Shown here: positions 44,612 to 53,483 of the stretch, in pieces
Numbering within the stretch: position 1 is the stretch's first letter
How the letters are laid out: each line of letters starts with the position of its first letter
Source of the DNA: Azospirillum sp.
Lineage (GTDB): Bacteria; Pseudomonadota; Alphaproteobacteria; Azospirillales; Azospirillaceae
Reading direction: 5' to 3'
Assembly (NCBI GenBank): GCA_027486405.1
Contig: JAIXPD010000038.1
Span: 1-64,000 of the forward strand
DNA: 64,000 bases
Made by a program: the position numbers and the translations under genes
Notes under the pieces: generated by a model
Seen by the model: only the letters and a program-made list of their open reading frames with translations
Databases searched by the model: none
What the model was told of the DNA's origin: nothing

Positions 44612-44815
44612 ATGGCTTTCGATGTGACATCCTCCACCGCTGGTGCGGTGGTCAGCCTTCGTCAGGCGCAGAATCAGTTTGATTTCGGCATCAAAACCTT
44701 GAGCCAGGACAACCAGCAGCAGGCGGCGACCGTATCGACCCTGTTGCAGGGCGCGTCATCCGGTGGTGGCTCGGTGACTCCGACACGCGGACAAAATCTC
44801 AACATCAGCGTGTGA
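44612..44815 (+). CDS. YjfB-like putative motility protein
   Basis: A 67-residue protein with the YjfB pattern: a short N-terminal part, a helix with SLRQAQNQFDFGIKTLSQ, a Gln-rich stretch (DNQQQAATVSTLLQ) and the conserved end RGQNLNISV, matching the family's G-x-N-I-D-I-S-V. The family is annotated as putative motility proteins without known mechanism. ATG 44612 follows AAGGTGG; GTG 44603 is an alternative. It sits between the FlaG-like gene and the phosphatase, close to flgEKL. Confidence 0.82.
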   Translation: MAFDVTSSTAGAVVSLRQAQNQFDFGIKTLSQDNQQQAATVSTLLQGASSGGGSVTPTRGQNLNISV

Positions 44816-44946
44816 CGATTCGAAAAAGCACCCTGTATCTTTTCCAATCCTTGCGCCATGATCGGCAACGCGGCCACATCCTGTCCGAAAAGACGTGTGT
44901 GCGGTCTGTGACTCCCTTTGCGTGATACCGGAGCCTTTTGTTGCCG

Positions 44947-45762
44947 ATGCCCAGCGACGCCTATTCCTTGATCGCCGCCGGAAAAACCGATGTCGGGCGT
45001 GCCCGTGCCCGCAACGAGGACAGCTTTTGCATCGGGGCCTCCGGTGAGTTTGCGGTGGTGTGCGATGGAATGGGCGGGCACGCGGGCGGTGACATCGCCA
45101 GCCGCACCGCCGTTGAGGTGATCGGTCGTTTTCTGGAGGATTTCACCCCACCTCCGGCTCCCCCGTTCGTGCCGCCACCCGACACCGACCGGACGCTGCC
45201 CAACCCGACCGACCACAACCCCGCTTTGCGCGGCGCGGTCACGGTGGCGCGCTCGGCCGTGCAGTTGGCCAATCAGCGGATCCATGGGCTGAACCGGCAA
45301 CGCGGCTTTGCCGATGGGCGCGGCATGGGAACCACCGCCGTCGGCCTGTGGCGGGTTCCCGGTTTGCCGCACATGGTCGTGTTTCACGCGGGCGACAGCC
45401 GCCTCTACCGTCTGCGCGACGGGGAATTGCGGGCGCTGACCCGCGATCACAGCCTGTATCAGGCCTGGCTGGACAATGGCAGCCGGGGGGTGGCACCGCA
45501 ACGCAACATCATCCTGCGCGCCTTGGGCACCGGTGAGGATTTGGAACCCGAACTGGCGGTGCAAACGCTGCTGCCGGACGATGTGCTGCTGCTGTGCACC
45601 GACGGGCTGAACGGCATGCTGCCCGATGGGATGATCGCCCGCATTCTGCAACAGCCGACCGACCCGGCGGAGACCTGCGCCGCCCTGGTCGATGCGGCCA
45701 ACGCGGCGGGTGGACAGGACAACATCACCGTCGTCGTCGCCCGCTTCACGCAAAACCCGTAA
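44947..45762 (+). CDS. PP2C-family serine/threonine phosphatase
   Basis: A 271-residue PPM phosphatase with every metal-site motif: RARNEDSF, VVCDGMGGHAGGDIAS, GMGTTAVGLW, FHAGDSRLYRLRDG, LLLCTDGLNGML and GGQDNITVVVARF. It resembles Stp/PrpC and PppA enzymes that reverse Hanks-type kinases. No Ser/Thr kinase gene is beside it, which is unusual. A Pro-rich insertion (PPPAPPFVPPPD) extends one loop. ATG 44947 is chosen; TTG 44938 is possible. Confidence 0.93.
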   Translation: MPSDAYSLIAAGKTDVGRARARNEDSFCIGASGEFAVVCDGMGGHAGGDIASRTAVEVIGRFLEDFTPPPAPPFVPPPDTDRTLPNPTDHNPALRGAVTVARSAVQLANQRIHGLNRQRGFADGRGMGTTAVGLWRVPGLPHMVVFHAGDSRLYRLRDGELRALTRDHSLYQAWLDNGSRGVAPQRNIILRALGTGEDLEPELAVQTLLPDDVLLLCTDGLNGMLPDGMIARILQQPTDPAETCAALVDAANAAGGQDNITVVVARFTQNP

Positions 45763-45926
45763 CCAGACCGCCGCTCCCCACCGAAGGGCAGACATGCGGA
45801 AATGGTCGATGCGCGCCGCCGTCGCGGCTGCTTTGTTGCGCGTGACAACGCGGAGCTGAAATCCTCGATCTTTTTCAAATGGGTAGGGCCGATGATCCGC
45901 GCATCGGACCCAGCGGGAGACCAACA

Positions 45927-47015
45927 GTGAAGAGACGCGCGTTTCTGGCCTCGGCCGGTGTCGGTCTGGCGGCCAGCGGGGTTGCCGCCCCGGCCATTGC
46001 CCAATCGCAACCGGACATCCAATGGCGGTTGGCGTCGAGCTTTCCCAAAAGCACCGACATCCTGATCGGCACGTCGGAGATGATCGCCAAGCGCGTGGCC
46101 GAGGCCACCGACGGCAAATTCCAGATCCGGATTCACGCGGCCGGTGAGATCGTGCCCGGCCTTCAGGTGCTCGACGCCGTGCAGAAGGGGACGGTCCAAT
46201 GCGGCCACACCTGCGGCTATTATTACGTCGGCAAGGATCCGACCTTCGCCTTTGACACGGCGATTCCCTTCGGCCCGAACGCCCGCCAGCAAAACGCCTG
46301 GTACCAGTATGGCGGCGGCCATGAGCTGATGCGCGCCTTCTTCAAGGAACACAACGTCGTCGCCTTTCCGGCGGGCAACACCGGCGCGCAGATGGGGGGC
46401 TGGTACCGCAAGGAGATCAAGTCGCTCGCCGATTTCGCCGGTCTCAAGATCCGCATCGCCGGGATCGCCGGGCAAATCATGGCCAAGCTGGGGGCCACGC
46501 CGACCCAGATCGCGGGCAGCGACGTCTATCCGGCGCTGGAAAAGGGAACCATCGACGCGGTGGAGTTCGTCGGCCCCTACGACGACGAGAAGCTGGGCTT
46601 CTATCAGGTTGCCAAGAACTACTACTACCCCGGTTGGTGGGAAGGCGGGCCGCAGGTGTCGCTCTACATCAACCTGAAGGAGTGGGAGGCGCTGCCGAAG
46701 GCCTATCAGGCCATCCTGACCGCCGCCTGCGCCGAGGCCAACAGCGCGATGACCGCCCGCTACGACGCCGAAAACGCCAAGGCGCTCAAGCGTCTGGTCG
46801 CCAAGGGCACAATTCTGCGCCCGTACCCGCGCGACCTGATGGAGGCGGCCCACAAGATCGCGTTCGAGCTGTACGACGAGATGGCCAAGACCAACCCGGC
46901 CTTCAAGACGGTCTACGACAGTTGGAAACCCTTCCTGGAGGAAGCCCAATTGTGGTTCCGCGTGGCGGAATTGCCCTATGACAATTTCGTCCAGACCGTT
47001 GGCCGGATGAAGTAA
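45927..47015 (+). CDS. TRAP transporter solute-binding protein (DctP/TakP type)
   Basis: A 362-residue periplasmic binding protein with a Tat-type signal (KRRAFLASAGVGLAASGVAA). The fold signs of TRAP DctP proteins are present: IQWRLASSFPKSTDIL, GEIVPGLQVLDAVQKGTVQ, and the helix with GLKIRIAGIAGQIMAKLGA then YPALEKGTIDAVEFVGPYDD, with the conserved Arg contacting carboxylates. The sequence is close to the alpha-keto-acid-binding TakP group (GYYYVGKDPTFAFDT). The two membrane genes (dctQ, dctM) are absent on both sides, so it must work with a transporter elsewhere. GTG 45927 follows CGGGAGA. Confidence 0.92.
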   Translation: MKRRAFLASAGVGLAASGVAAPAIAQSQPDIQWRLASSFPKSTDILIGTSEMIAKRVAEATDGKFQIRIHAAGEIVPGLQVLDAVQKGTVQCGHTCGYYYVGKDPTFAFDTAIPFGPNARQQNAWYQYGGGHELMRAFFKEHNVVAFPAGNTGAQMGGWYRKEIKSLADFAGLKIRIAGIAGQIMAKLGATPTQIAGSDVYPALEKGTIDAVEFVGPYDDEKLGFYQVAKNYYYPGWWEGGPQVSLYINLKEWEALPKAYQAILTAACAEANSAMTARYDAENAKALKRLVAKGTILRPYPRDLMEAAHKIAFELYDEMAKTNPAFKTVYDSWKPFLEEAQLWFRVAELPYDNFVQTVGRMK

Positions 47016-47031
47016 CGCCCCCGGATTTGCC

Positions 47032-47064
47032 GAACGGGTGGGGCGGTCGCCGCCCCATCCGTTC
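47032..47064. terminator. 15-bp hairpin between convergent genes
   Basis: GAACGGGTGGGGCGG pairs with CCGCCCCATCCGTTC (one G-T pair) over a three-base loop, between the binding-protein stop and the flgL stop. There is no T-tract, but the stem is strong. Directly beside it, 47062-47081 holds two copies of a 10-base unit (TTCAGGACAC/G) overlapping the flgL stop. Confidence 0.6.
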
Positions 47065-47072
47065 AGGACACT

Positions 47073-49121
47073 TCAGGACAGATAATTCAACAGGGACAGA
47101 CGCTTGGTCTGACCGGCAACGGTGTAGGCCGCTTGCAGCGTGTTCATCGAGGTGCTGAGGCGGGCCGCGACCTCGGTCTGATCGATTCCCTCGATCTGGG
47201 CGATGCGTTCGGTCAGCGTGGCGTTGGCGTCGGTGTGGTTGGTCTTGGTGTTTTCCAAGGTGGCCGAGTCCGACGCCACCTTGGCGTGGATCGACCGCAG
47301 TTGCTCGTTCGCCTGCGACATCAGTTCGCGCGACTTGCCGATGTACTCCTCGTACTGGCCGGGGTGGGTGGCCGCCACCCGCGCCATGCGGAACGCCTGG
47401 ACCAGCGTTTGAAAGCCCTTTTCGTCGGCGCTGACGCCGTAGGTGATGTTCAGCCCGTCGTCGATGCTGACCTGCGATTTGCGGTAGGCGTCAGGATTCT
47501 TGCCTTTGGTCCGAAATTCGGAGTCGTAGAACGGCAAATCCGGTGGATCGACGTATGGCACGTCGGAGATCGGATCGGCTTCCGGCGGCAAGGTGGCGAC
47601 GCTGACTGTGTTTTCCAGCGACCCGTTCGTCACCGTGGCCGTGGTCGAAAACAGTTGGGTGCGATTCGGGTGGTTCGGGTCCAGCGTGTTGGTGCTGGTC
47701 AGGGAAATTCCCGCCCCGCTGCCCAGCGCGTCGATGGTCACGGGCGGTTGCGGGTTGGTGGCGGCAAACTGCTGCCGCAGCTTATCGGCCACGGCGCTGA
47801 CCGTGGTTGTCCCCGCCGCGTAATCGGCGTCCGTCACCGTGTAGCGGATCTTGTAGCTTTGGTAAGCGGGCAGATCCTTCGGCTCGTCCGGATACTGGTT
47901 GTAGTATTTCTGATTGTAGGGGTCATCGGGATCGCCGACCGCGACCTCGAACTCAAAGGTGTCGCCGATGTCCACATTCACGCCGTTCAGGCTGAAGCGC
48001 TGAACCTGCGGCACCGTGGTCGATGCGGCCTGGGTGGTCGTCGGCAGATCGGCGGTGTTCTGGACCTGCGCCGCGTTCTGGACGCGGGTCGACACGGTGA
48101 AGGACTGTCCGGGATCGTTGCCGACCAGCGTGATGATGCCGTTGTTGGTGGACACCGTCATCGGCAAGGCCGGGCTGGCGGCGTTGATCTGGGTGTTCAA
48201 CGTCTGGGCGATGAAGGTCAGGGTCTTCGGATCGCTGGCCTGGATTTGATAGCCGAAGCTCTTCCCGTTGACCGTCACCTCGTAATAGTCATCCGTGTTG
48301 GTCAAAGCGCCGTTGAACGTCACCTTGCTGGTCTGCTTGGTGGCCATCAGATCGGTGACGGGTTCCTGGGAGTAGCGCGACCCGGAAAACAGATACCGAT
48401 CGCCAAAGCGCTGGTTCATGTATTCCTGGATGTCGCGCAGCGCGCCTTCGGCCCGGTCCTTCATCTGGTCGGCCTGCGGGAACGACACGCTGAAGCTGCT
48501 GTTCGACGACGCGGCCAGCGTTTCGAAATTCAGGTTCAGCACCGTGCCATCGCCAGGGCCGCCGGACATGGTGAAGTTATACCCCTTGCCGTCGCTGGGC
48601 GGGGTGGTCTTCAGATTGAGCGTGCGGGTGGTCTTGCCGCCCAGACCGTCGGTGACGGTCACGTCGAAGCTGCCGTTGCTGCCGGTGTCCGACGGCACGG
48701 CGGTCACGGTGTAACGCGCGCCGACGGTCAGCTTCGAATTGGCGGTGTCGACGCTGACCTTCATCGCATCGGGGTTGGCGTTGTAGGGCGACGTGATGCT
48801 GGCCGGTCCGGGCTGGAAGGGCATCAGATTGCTGGATTGCCAATCCGACGCCAGCTTTTCCAGGGAGGTCAGCACCTTGTCGGCGGCCTGCACACGCGGG
48901 GCGGCCGTGCTGATGTTCTGGATGTAATTGTCCCGCCGCGCCATTTCGGAGCGCAGGTCCAGAAGCTTCTGCGTGTCGGTCCCATAGGCGTTGAGGTCGG
49001 TTGACTTCTTGCCCGTGGTGAGTTGTTGCGACAGCGTATCCACGTTGTTCTGGCCGTTGGACAGATTCCGGACCAGACTCAGATACTGCGAGTAGCTGCT
49101 TACTTGCGTTATCGAGCTCAT
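47073..49121 (-). CDS. flgL: flagellar hook-filament junction protein FlgL, enlarged
   Basis: A 682-residue HAP3. The flagellin-like helical ends are clear: SSYSQYLSLVRNLSNGQNNV then LSQQLTTGKKSTDLN at the N-terminus, and LTERIAQIEGIDQTEVAARL then LQAAYTVAGQ at the C-terminus. FlgL is usually 300-500 residues. The excess is a central insertion with beta-rich modules (about 128-215, 265-350 and 372-495), the last two resembling the repeats in FlgE. It overlaps flgK by four bases (ATGA), so the two are coupled. FlgL links the hook to the filament outside the cell. Confidence 0.93.
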   Translation of the reverse strand: MSSITQVSSYSQYLSLVRNLSNGQNNVDTLSQQLTTGKKSTDLNAYGTDTQKLLDLRSEMARRDNYIQNISTAAPRVQAADKVLTSLEKLASDWQSSNLMPFQPGPASITSPYNANPDAMKVSVDTANSKLTVGARYTVTAVPSDTGSNGSFDVTVTDGLGGKTTRTLNLKTTPPSDGKGYNFTMSGGPGDGTVLNLNFETLAASSNSSFSVSFPQADQMKDRAEGALRDIQEYMNQRFGDRYLFSGSRYSQEPVTDLMATKQTSKVTFNGALTNTDDYYEVTVNGKSFGYQIQASDPKTLTFIAQTLNTQINAASPALPMTVSTNNGIITLVGNDPGQSFTVSTRVQNAAQVQNTADLPTTTQAASTTVPQVQRFSLNGVNVDIGDTFEFEVAVGDPDDPYNQKYYNQYPDEPKDLPAYQSYKIRYTVTDADYAAGTTTVSAVADKLRQQFAATNPQPPVTIDALGSGAGISLTSTNTLDPNHPNRTQLFSTTATVTNGSLENTVSVATLPPEADPISDVPYVDPPDLPFYDSEFRTKGKNPDAYRKSQVSIDDGLNITYGVSADEKGFQTLVQAFRMARVAATHPGQYEEYIGKSRELMSQANEQLRSIHAKVASDSATLENTKTNHTDANATLTERIAQIEGIDQTEVAARLSTSMNTLQAAYTVAGQTKRLSLLNYLS

Positions 49122-50524
49122 CTGACCACAGCCTCCAGCGCATCAAACATTGCATTGGCCACTTGCATGACTCGTGCCGAAGCCTGATACGATGTTTGAA
49201 GCTGCTGGAGATTGGCGATTTCCTCGTCGATGTTCACGCCGGTGTTGGAGTGGTAACGCTCCGTCAGAAGCTGGAGGGACGATTTGTCGCCCGCCTGCTT
49301 GTCGTTGACCGACTTGGCCGCCCCCATCCAATTGCCGGTGATGGCGCTGGCCATCCCGGCATAGCTGGTGTCGGTCAGGGCCAGCCCGTCGGCGGTCAGG
49401 TTGCGGCCCGTCGCCTTCATCGCGTCGTTGACGTCGTTGACCGCCAATTTCTTCACTTTTGCCGTATTGTCCAACAGCTTAGCGTTCACCGAGATGGTGA
49501 AGCGGTCGCTGCCGGTGAAGAACTGGTCGGCCTGTTCGCCGTCGCCAGCGGTGGCGTTGTCATAGGCGTCGCGGAAGCTGGTGGGTTCACCCTCCTTGGT
49601 GGCGCTGGTGAAGGCCGACGCGAACTGATCCAACTGGGACCGCAGCTTGCGGATCACCTCCGCCGTCGGGTCGCCGCTGGCCGGCTTGGGCGGATCGGAT
49701 TGCGAACCGTCCTGCCGCATCTTCAGCAGGGCACCCAGCTTGCCGTCGGTCAGGTGGCCGTTGATCGAGGTGACATTGTTGCCGACCTGTAGGTTGATAT
49801 TGCCGCCATCGAAGGAAAGACTTGCCGGTTCGGCATCGACCAGCGCCAGGCCGCTCGGCGAGAACAGGGCGACGCGGCCGTCCGGGCGGTCCACCGTGCG
49901 GATGCTCATGTAGCCGCTCAGCTCGCGGATCAGGCCGTCGCGCTTGTCGGCAACCTCGTTCCCGGCCGACCCCTGGCTTTTCAGCGACACGATGTCGTTG
50001 TTGATCTGGTTGATCTGCTTCATCAGGCCGTTGACCGTGGACAGGGAATTGTCCATGTCCTGCTGCATGTCGCGATCCATCTTCTCCACGCCTTCCGACA
50101 CGCGGCGGATTTCCCGCGCGAAATTGTCGGCCGACTGGACGAGCTGGTATTGGGCCGTTTCGTTTTCCGGGGATGTGGCCAGCGTGCTCCACGCCGCCTG
50201 AAACTTGTCGGCGTAGCTGTTGATCAGCGGGGTGCCGTTGGTGGTGCGCAGCAGGTCGCCCAACTGCTGCATGTAGGTCGATTGGACCTCCGACCCTCCG
50301 TTGCGCGACGTCAGATCCTGGACCTGCCCACGCAGAGCCGTGTCAACCTCGCGCCGGTATTGGGTGGTGACGACCTGACCGGAGCCATCCACCATCTGTT
50401 GGGCGGTGTGGCGCGTGCGGTTGGGGTCGTCGGCCCGGGCGATGTTGTCCGAAACCAGCTTGACGTTGGTCTGGACGGTGCGCAGGCCGGCGGTTGCGCT
50501 GTTGAGGGCTCCGAAGAGAGACAT
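49118..50524 (-). CDS. flgK: flagellar hook-associated protein FlgK (HAP1)
   Basis: A 468-residue protein with the FlgK termini: SLFGALNSATAGLRTVQTN then VKLVSDNIARADDPNRTRH at the start, and IDEEIANLQQLQTSYQASAR then VMQVANAMFDALEAVV at the end. Central blocks such as ADKRDGLIRELSGYMSIRTV are typical. Length is normal, in contrast to FlgE and FlgL. It is first of a flgK-flgL pair; 109 bases separate it from flgE, with a small GC hairpin (50561-50577) and a GGGGGAGGG-rich leader. Confidence 0.94.
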   Translation of the reverse strand: MSLFGALNSATAGLRTVQTNVKLVSDNIARADDPNRTRHTAQQMVDGSGQVVTTQYRREVDTALRGQVQDLTSRNGGSEVQSTYMQQLGDLLRTTNGTPLINSYADKFQAAWSTLATSPENETAQYQLVQSADNFAREIRRVSEGVEKMDRDMQQDMDNSLSTVNGLMKQINQINNDIVSLKSQGSAGNEVADKRDGLIRELSGYMSIRTVDRPDGRVALFSPSGLALVDAEPASLSFDGGNINLQVGNNVTSINGHLTDGKLGALLKMRQDGSQSDPPKPASGDPTAEVIRKLRSQLDQFASAFTSATKEGEPTSFRDAYDNATAGDGEQADQFFTGSDRFTISVNAKLLDNTAKVKKLAVNDVNDAMKATGRNLTADGLALTDTSYAGMASAITGNWMGAAKSVNDKQAGDKSSLQLLTERYHSNTGVNIDEEIANLQQLQTSYQASARVMQVANAMFDALEAVVR

Positions 50525-50560
50525 GGCCGTTGACCTTTCGTCAGGCAGGGGGAGGGATTC

Positions 50561-50577
50561 GGCGGCCCCAGGCCGCC
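50561..50577. other. GC hairpin in the flgE-flgK gap
   Basis: GGCGGCC and GGCCGCC (7 bp) flank a three-base loop, about 37 bases before the flgK start. There is no T-tract. It may affect processing or partial termination of flgE transcripts. Confidence 0.35.
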
Positions 50578-50633
50578 GTTCCCATCAAACGCACTCTTTG
50601 AGTTGCACCCCTCAGGCGTTCAAAAAACCGCGA

Positions 50634-53288
50634 TTAGCGCTTCAGGCCGAGGACTTCCTGAAGCATTTCATCCGAAGTCGTCACGATCTTCGTGTTCGCG
50701 GAGTAGGAGCGCTGGGTCACGATCAACTTGGTGAATTCATCAGCAATGTCGACGTTCGACCCTTCGGTGCTGTTCGCGATCACCGCACCGGCACCGTTCG
50801 TTTCTGGATCGTTGAAGTTCGGCTTGCCCGCGTCTTCGCTTTCCAGGAACACACCACCCGACTCACGCTGCAAGGCGTTCGGGTTGTTGAAGGTGATGAT
50901 CGGAACCTTGGCGATCACCTTCGACCGGCCATTGTCGTAATTGACCAGCACGTTGCCGTTGTCGCCGAACACCACATCCTTGAACTGTCCGCGCGGCGCG
51001 CCGTTCTGCACCAATTGGGTCACGTTCATTTCGGTCCCGGCGTATTGGGTCAGGCCGCCGGGCTTCTGGTACTTACCCATGTTCAGCGTGACCTGCTGCG
51101 GACCAAAACCGTAATCCACGGTGAAGGTGACGGTGGCGGCCGAACCGGCCGATTGGGTGGCAGCGCTGACCGCCGTGCCGGTGCCGACCAGGGCCGTGGA
51201 GATGTTGGTCAGCGTGCCGACCGTCTCCGGGGTCTTGCCAAAGGTCAGGCCGATGTGGGCCGGGGTCTGCCCGGCCACGCAGGTCTGATCCAGGGTGAAC
51301 TGATTGGCGGTGGTGTTCGTCACCGTGCCGGTCGCCGTGGCGTCGCTGCTGACGGTCAGGATGTTGCCCGACACCGAGGCCGTGCCGCCCGCCGCGTTGA
51401 TGCGGGTGGCGAAGTAGTTCATCACCGCGTTCGGCGTGCCATAGGTCCCGTGGTTCCCCGCCGTGATCGCCAGCGAATAGGTGGTCCCGCCCGCCGTCAC
51501 GGTGTAGGTGTCGCCGATGTCCGTCACCGACGCGCCCCCCATCGTGATGGTCCCGCTGCCGGTCATCGTCTGGGTGAAGGCCGGATCGGTCGCCGTCTTC
51601 GCCGTGATGGTGATGACGCCGCCCTGGGCGGACGCCGTGACCGGCAGCGAGGTGTTGGAGTTGATCTTGTTCGCCAGCGCGGCGGTGATGTCCTCCATCG
51701 ACAGTTCGTCGCCGGTGGTGCTGTAGGTCACGGGCGTGCCGTTGACGCTCAGGGAATAGAGCGTGCCGACGTCGCCCGGCGTGCCGGTCAGCGTCACGGT
51801 GCGGCTCTGGCGGACACCGGCCACGTTGGCGGTCGAAAAGACGCCGGTCATCGTGTTGGCGGCGGAGCTGGAGTTGATGACCCCGCTCGACGTCGCCGCG
51901 ATGGTTCCGGCGGCCGTGCTGTTCTGGATGCTCAGGACGCCGCCGGTGGCCGACGCCGTCACCCCCAGCCCCGCCGCGTTGATGCGGTTGGCCAGTTCCT
52001 GCACCACGCCGGTGATGTTGGCGTAGTTGGAATAGGTCTGCGCCGTCACGGTGACGCGCAGGGTCGTGCTGGTGGAGGCCGCACCGGTCTGCACGCGGAT
52101 CTGATAGACGTCGCCGATGTCGATCTGCGATTGCGGGAAGGAATAACGGTCGATCTGCCCGGCGGTGGAGGTCGCCGCCGTCGTCGTCGGGCCGGTGATG
52201 CTGTTGGTGGTGGGCGAGGCGCTGCTGACGCTCTGGCTGATCTTGAACGGCGTGCCGGAGTTGCGGGCGGTGACGTGGATCACGTTGTTCGTGACCGTCG
52301 CCAGCACCGGGGCGGCGGGCGAAGCCGAGTTGATCTGGTTGGCCAGCACCCCCGCCAGACCCGAATAGGTGCGGATCGACGAGATGTTGTCCGCCGTGAT
52401 CTTCAGGCTGTAATTCGTGCCGTCGACCGTCACGGTGTAGGTTTCACCGATGCGCAGATTGTCCTGGCCGTTGGTGTTCTGGCCGGAAATCACCACGGCG
52501 TTGACCTGCGAGATCGCGGTCACACCGGCGATGTTCTGGCCAAAGGTCGCCGTCGCCGGATAGCCGGAGAAAGTCCCGTCCACCGGCTTCGCGTTCGAAC
52601 CGGGGGCCTCGATCACCATCCGCCAGTCGCTGCCCGCCTGTTGGCGCCACTTGAAATTGACGGTGCGCGGGTTGCCCTGCGTGTCGAAGATCTGGATGCT
52701 GGAGTCGGGAACCTTCTGACCGGCGGTCGGGGTGGCGGGCAGGTTGGCCGACAGGTCGATCCCCGAGGTGGAGGTCGGCTTGTCGATCAGCGAGCTGACC
52801 TGGATGGGGGCGACCTGGTCCTTCTTCAACTGGCCCGTCACCGGATCCGTCACCCAGCCGTTCAGGGCATAGCCCGCGCTGTTGACGAGATAGCGGTTCT
52901 TGTCCAGTTCGAAGTCACCCGCGCGGGTGTAGTAGGAGGCCGACGCGCTCACCGTGCCGGTCTGGGTCTGCACCGTGCTGGAGGTGGTCCCCTGCGTGCT
53001 CACCTTGGAGACGCTGAAAAAGCCCTGGCCCTGGATGGCGATGTTGGTCGGGCTTTGCACCTGGGTCAGGCTGCCCTGGATGTTGTTCATGAAGACCGGC
53101 TGGGCGGTCACGCCGCCCGGCGCATGCAGACGTTGGCTCGATTGCAGGACCATCGTTTCGAACGCCGAGTCCACCCGCTTGTAGCCGATGGTCGAGGAGT
53201 TCGCGATGTTGTCCGAGATGTGGCCCAGCGCCTTCGACTGTGCACTCAAGCCGAGGACGGCGGTTGTCATCGAACCGAAGATGCTCAT
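50634..53288 (-). CDS. flgE: flagellar hook protein FlgE with four inserted modules
   Basis: An 884-residue hook protein, about twice the common 400. The conserved core is intact: start SIFGSMTTAVLGLSAQSKAL, then IANSSTIGYKRVDSAF, IAIQGQGFFSVS and YYTRAGDFELDKNRYLVN; end IADEFTKLIVTQRSYSANTK then VTTSDEMLQEVLGLKR. Between about 260 and 660 are four related modules of 75-100 residues (see the repeat entry). The surface of the hook must therefore be much thicker than usual. A near-perfect sigma-54 promoter lies 45 bases upstream. The long Thr/Ser-rich insertion gives many possible O-glycosylation sites, which fits the TPR-glycosyltransferase genes on both sides (inference). Confidence 0.95.
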   Translation of the reverse strand: MSIFGSMTTAVLGLSAQSKALGHISDNIANSSTIGYKRVDSAFETMVLQSSQRLHAPGGVTAQPVFMNNIQGSLTQVQSPTNIAIQGQGFFSVSKVSTQGTTSSTVQTQTGTVSASASYYTRAGDFELDKNRYLVNSAGYALNGWVTDPVTGQLKKDQVAPIQVSSLIDKPTSTSGIDLSANLPATPTAGQKVPDSSIQIFDTQGNPRTVNFKWRQQAGSDWRMVIEAPGSNAKPVDGTFSGYPATATFGQNIAGVTAISQVNAVVISGQNTNGQDNLRIGETYTVTVDGTNYSLKITADNISSIRTYSGLAGVLANQINSASPAAPVLATVTNNVIHVTARNSGTPFKISQSVSSASPTTNSITGPTTTAATSTAGQIDRYSFPQSQIDIGDVYQIRVQTGAASTSTTLRVTVTAQTYSNYANITGVVQELANRINAAGLGVTASATGGVLSIQNSTAAGTIAATSSGVINSSSAANTMTGVFSTANVAGVRQSRTVTLTGTPGDVGTLYSLSVNGTPVTYSTTGDELSMEDITAALANKINSNTSLPVTASAQGGVITITAKTATDPAFTQTMTGSGTITMGGASVTDIGDTYTVTAGGTTYSLAITAGNHGTYGTPNAVMNYFATRINAAGGTASVSGNILTVSSDATATGTVTNTTANQFTLDQTCVAGQTPAHIGLTFGKTPETVGTLTNISTALVGTGTAVSAATQSAGSAATVTFTVDYGFGPQQVTLNMGKYQKPGGLTQYAGTEMNVTQLVQNGAPRGQFKDVVFGDNGNVLVNYDNGRSKVIAKVPIITFNNPNALQRESGGVFLESEDAGKPNFNDPETNGAGAVIANSTEGSNVDIADEFTKLIVTQRSYSANTKIVTTSDEMLQEVLGLKR
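51309..52511 (-). repeat. four diverged modules inside flgE
   Basis: Protein-level repeats at about residues 260-352, 378-465, 494-575 and 584-660. Shared plan: (I/V)G-(E/D/T)-x-Y-(T/Q/S)-(V/I/L), then a GT-x-Y-S-type hairpin, then a helix such as VLANQIN, ELANRIN, ALANKIN or YFATRIN followed by A/S-A/N, then a strand with TV-x-x-N-V/GGV and I-x-V/I-T. The copies differ at DNA level, so the expansion is old. Confidence 0.8.
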
Positions 53289-53333
53289 GGCCGGGGGTCT
53301 CCAAAAGAAGGCGAACGTCGTTGCCGGTTCTAT

Positions 53334-53349
53334 TGCAAACCCAATGCCA
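53334..53349 (-). promoter_or_regulatory. sigma-54 promoter of flgE
   Basis: Reading the minus strand: TGGCAT-TGGGT-TTGCA, one base from the consensus TGGCAC-N5-TTGCA, with the required GG-N10-GC. The -12 element is 46 bases before the ATG, a normal distance. Sigma-54 drives hook genes in many alphaproteobacteria. Confidence 0.8.
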
Positions 53350-53483
53350 ACTCTGAAAGCCGCTTCTAGAGACCTGTTTTTCCGCCTTTTTCGCGCGACT
53401 CGGGGGCCAAAGGCACCTTTTTGCCGGGCGGTGGGAAAGTTTCGCCTAGTGGGGCGGAACGGACGGCGGGAAGAAAACGCCGG

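Noticed and set aside
50406..53369. Long plus-strand frame opposite flgE
   Set aside because: It is a shadow of the biased third positions in flgE. The sigma-54 promoter and FlgE motifs settle the strand.
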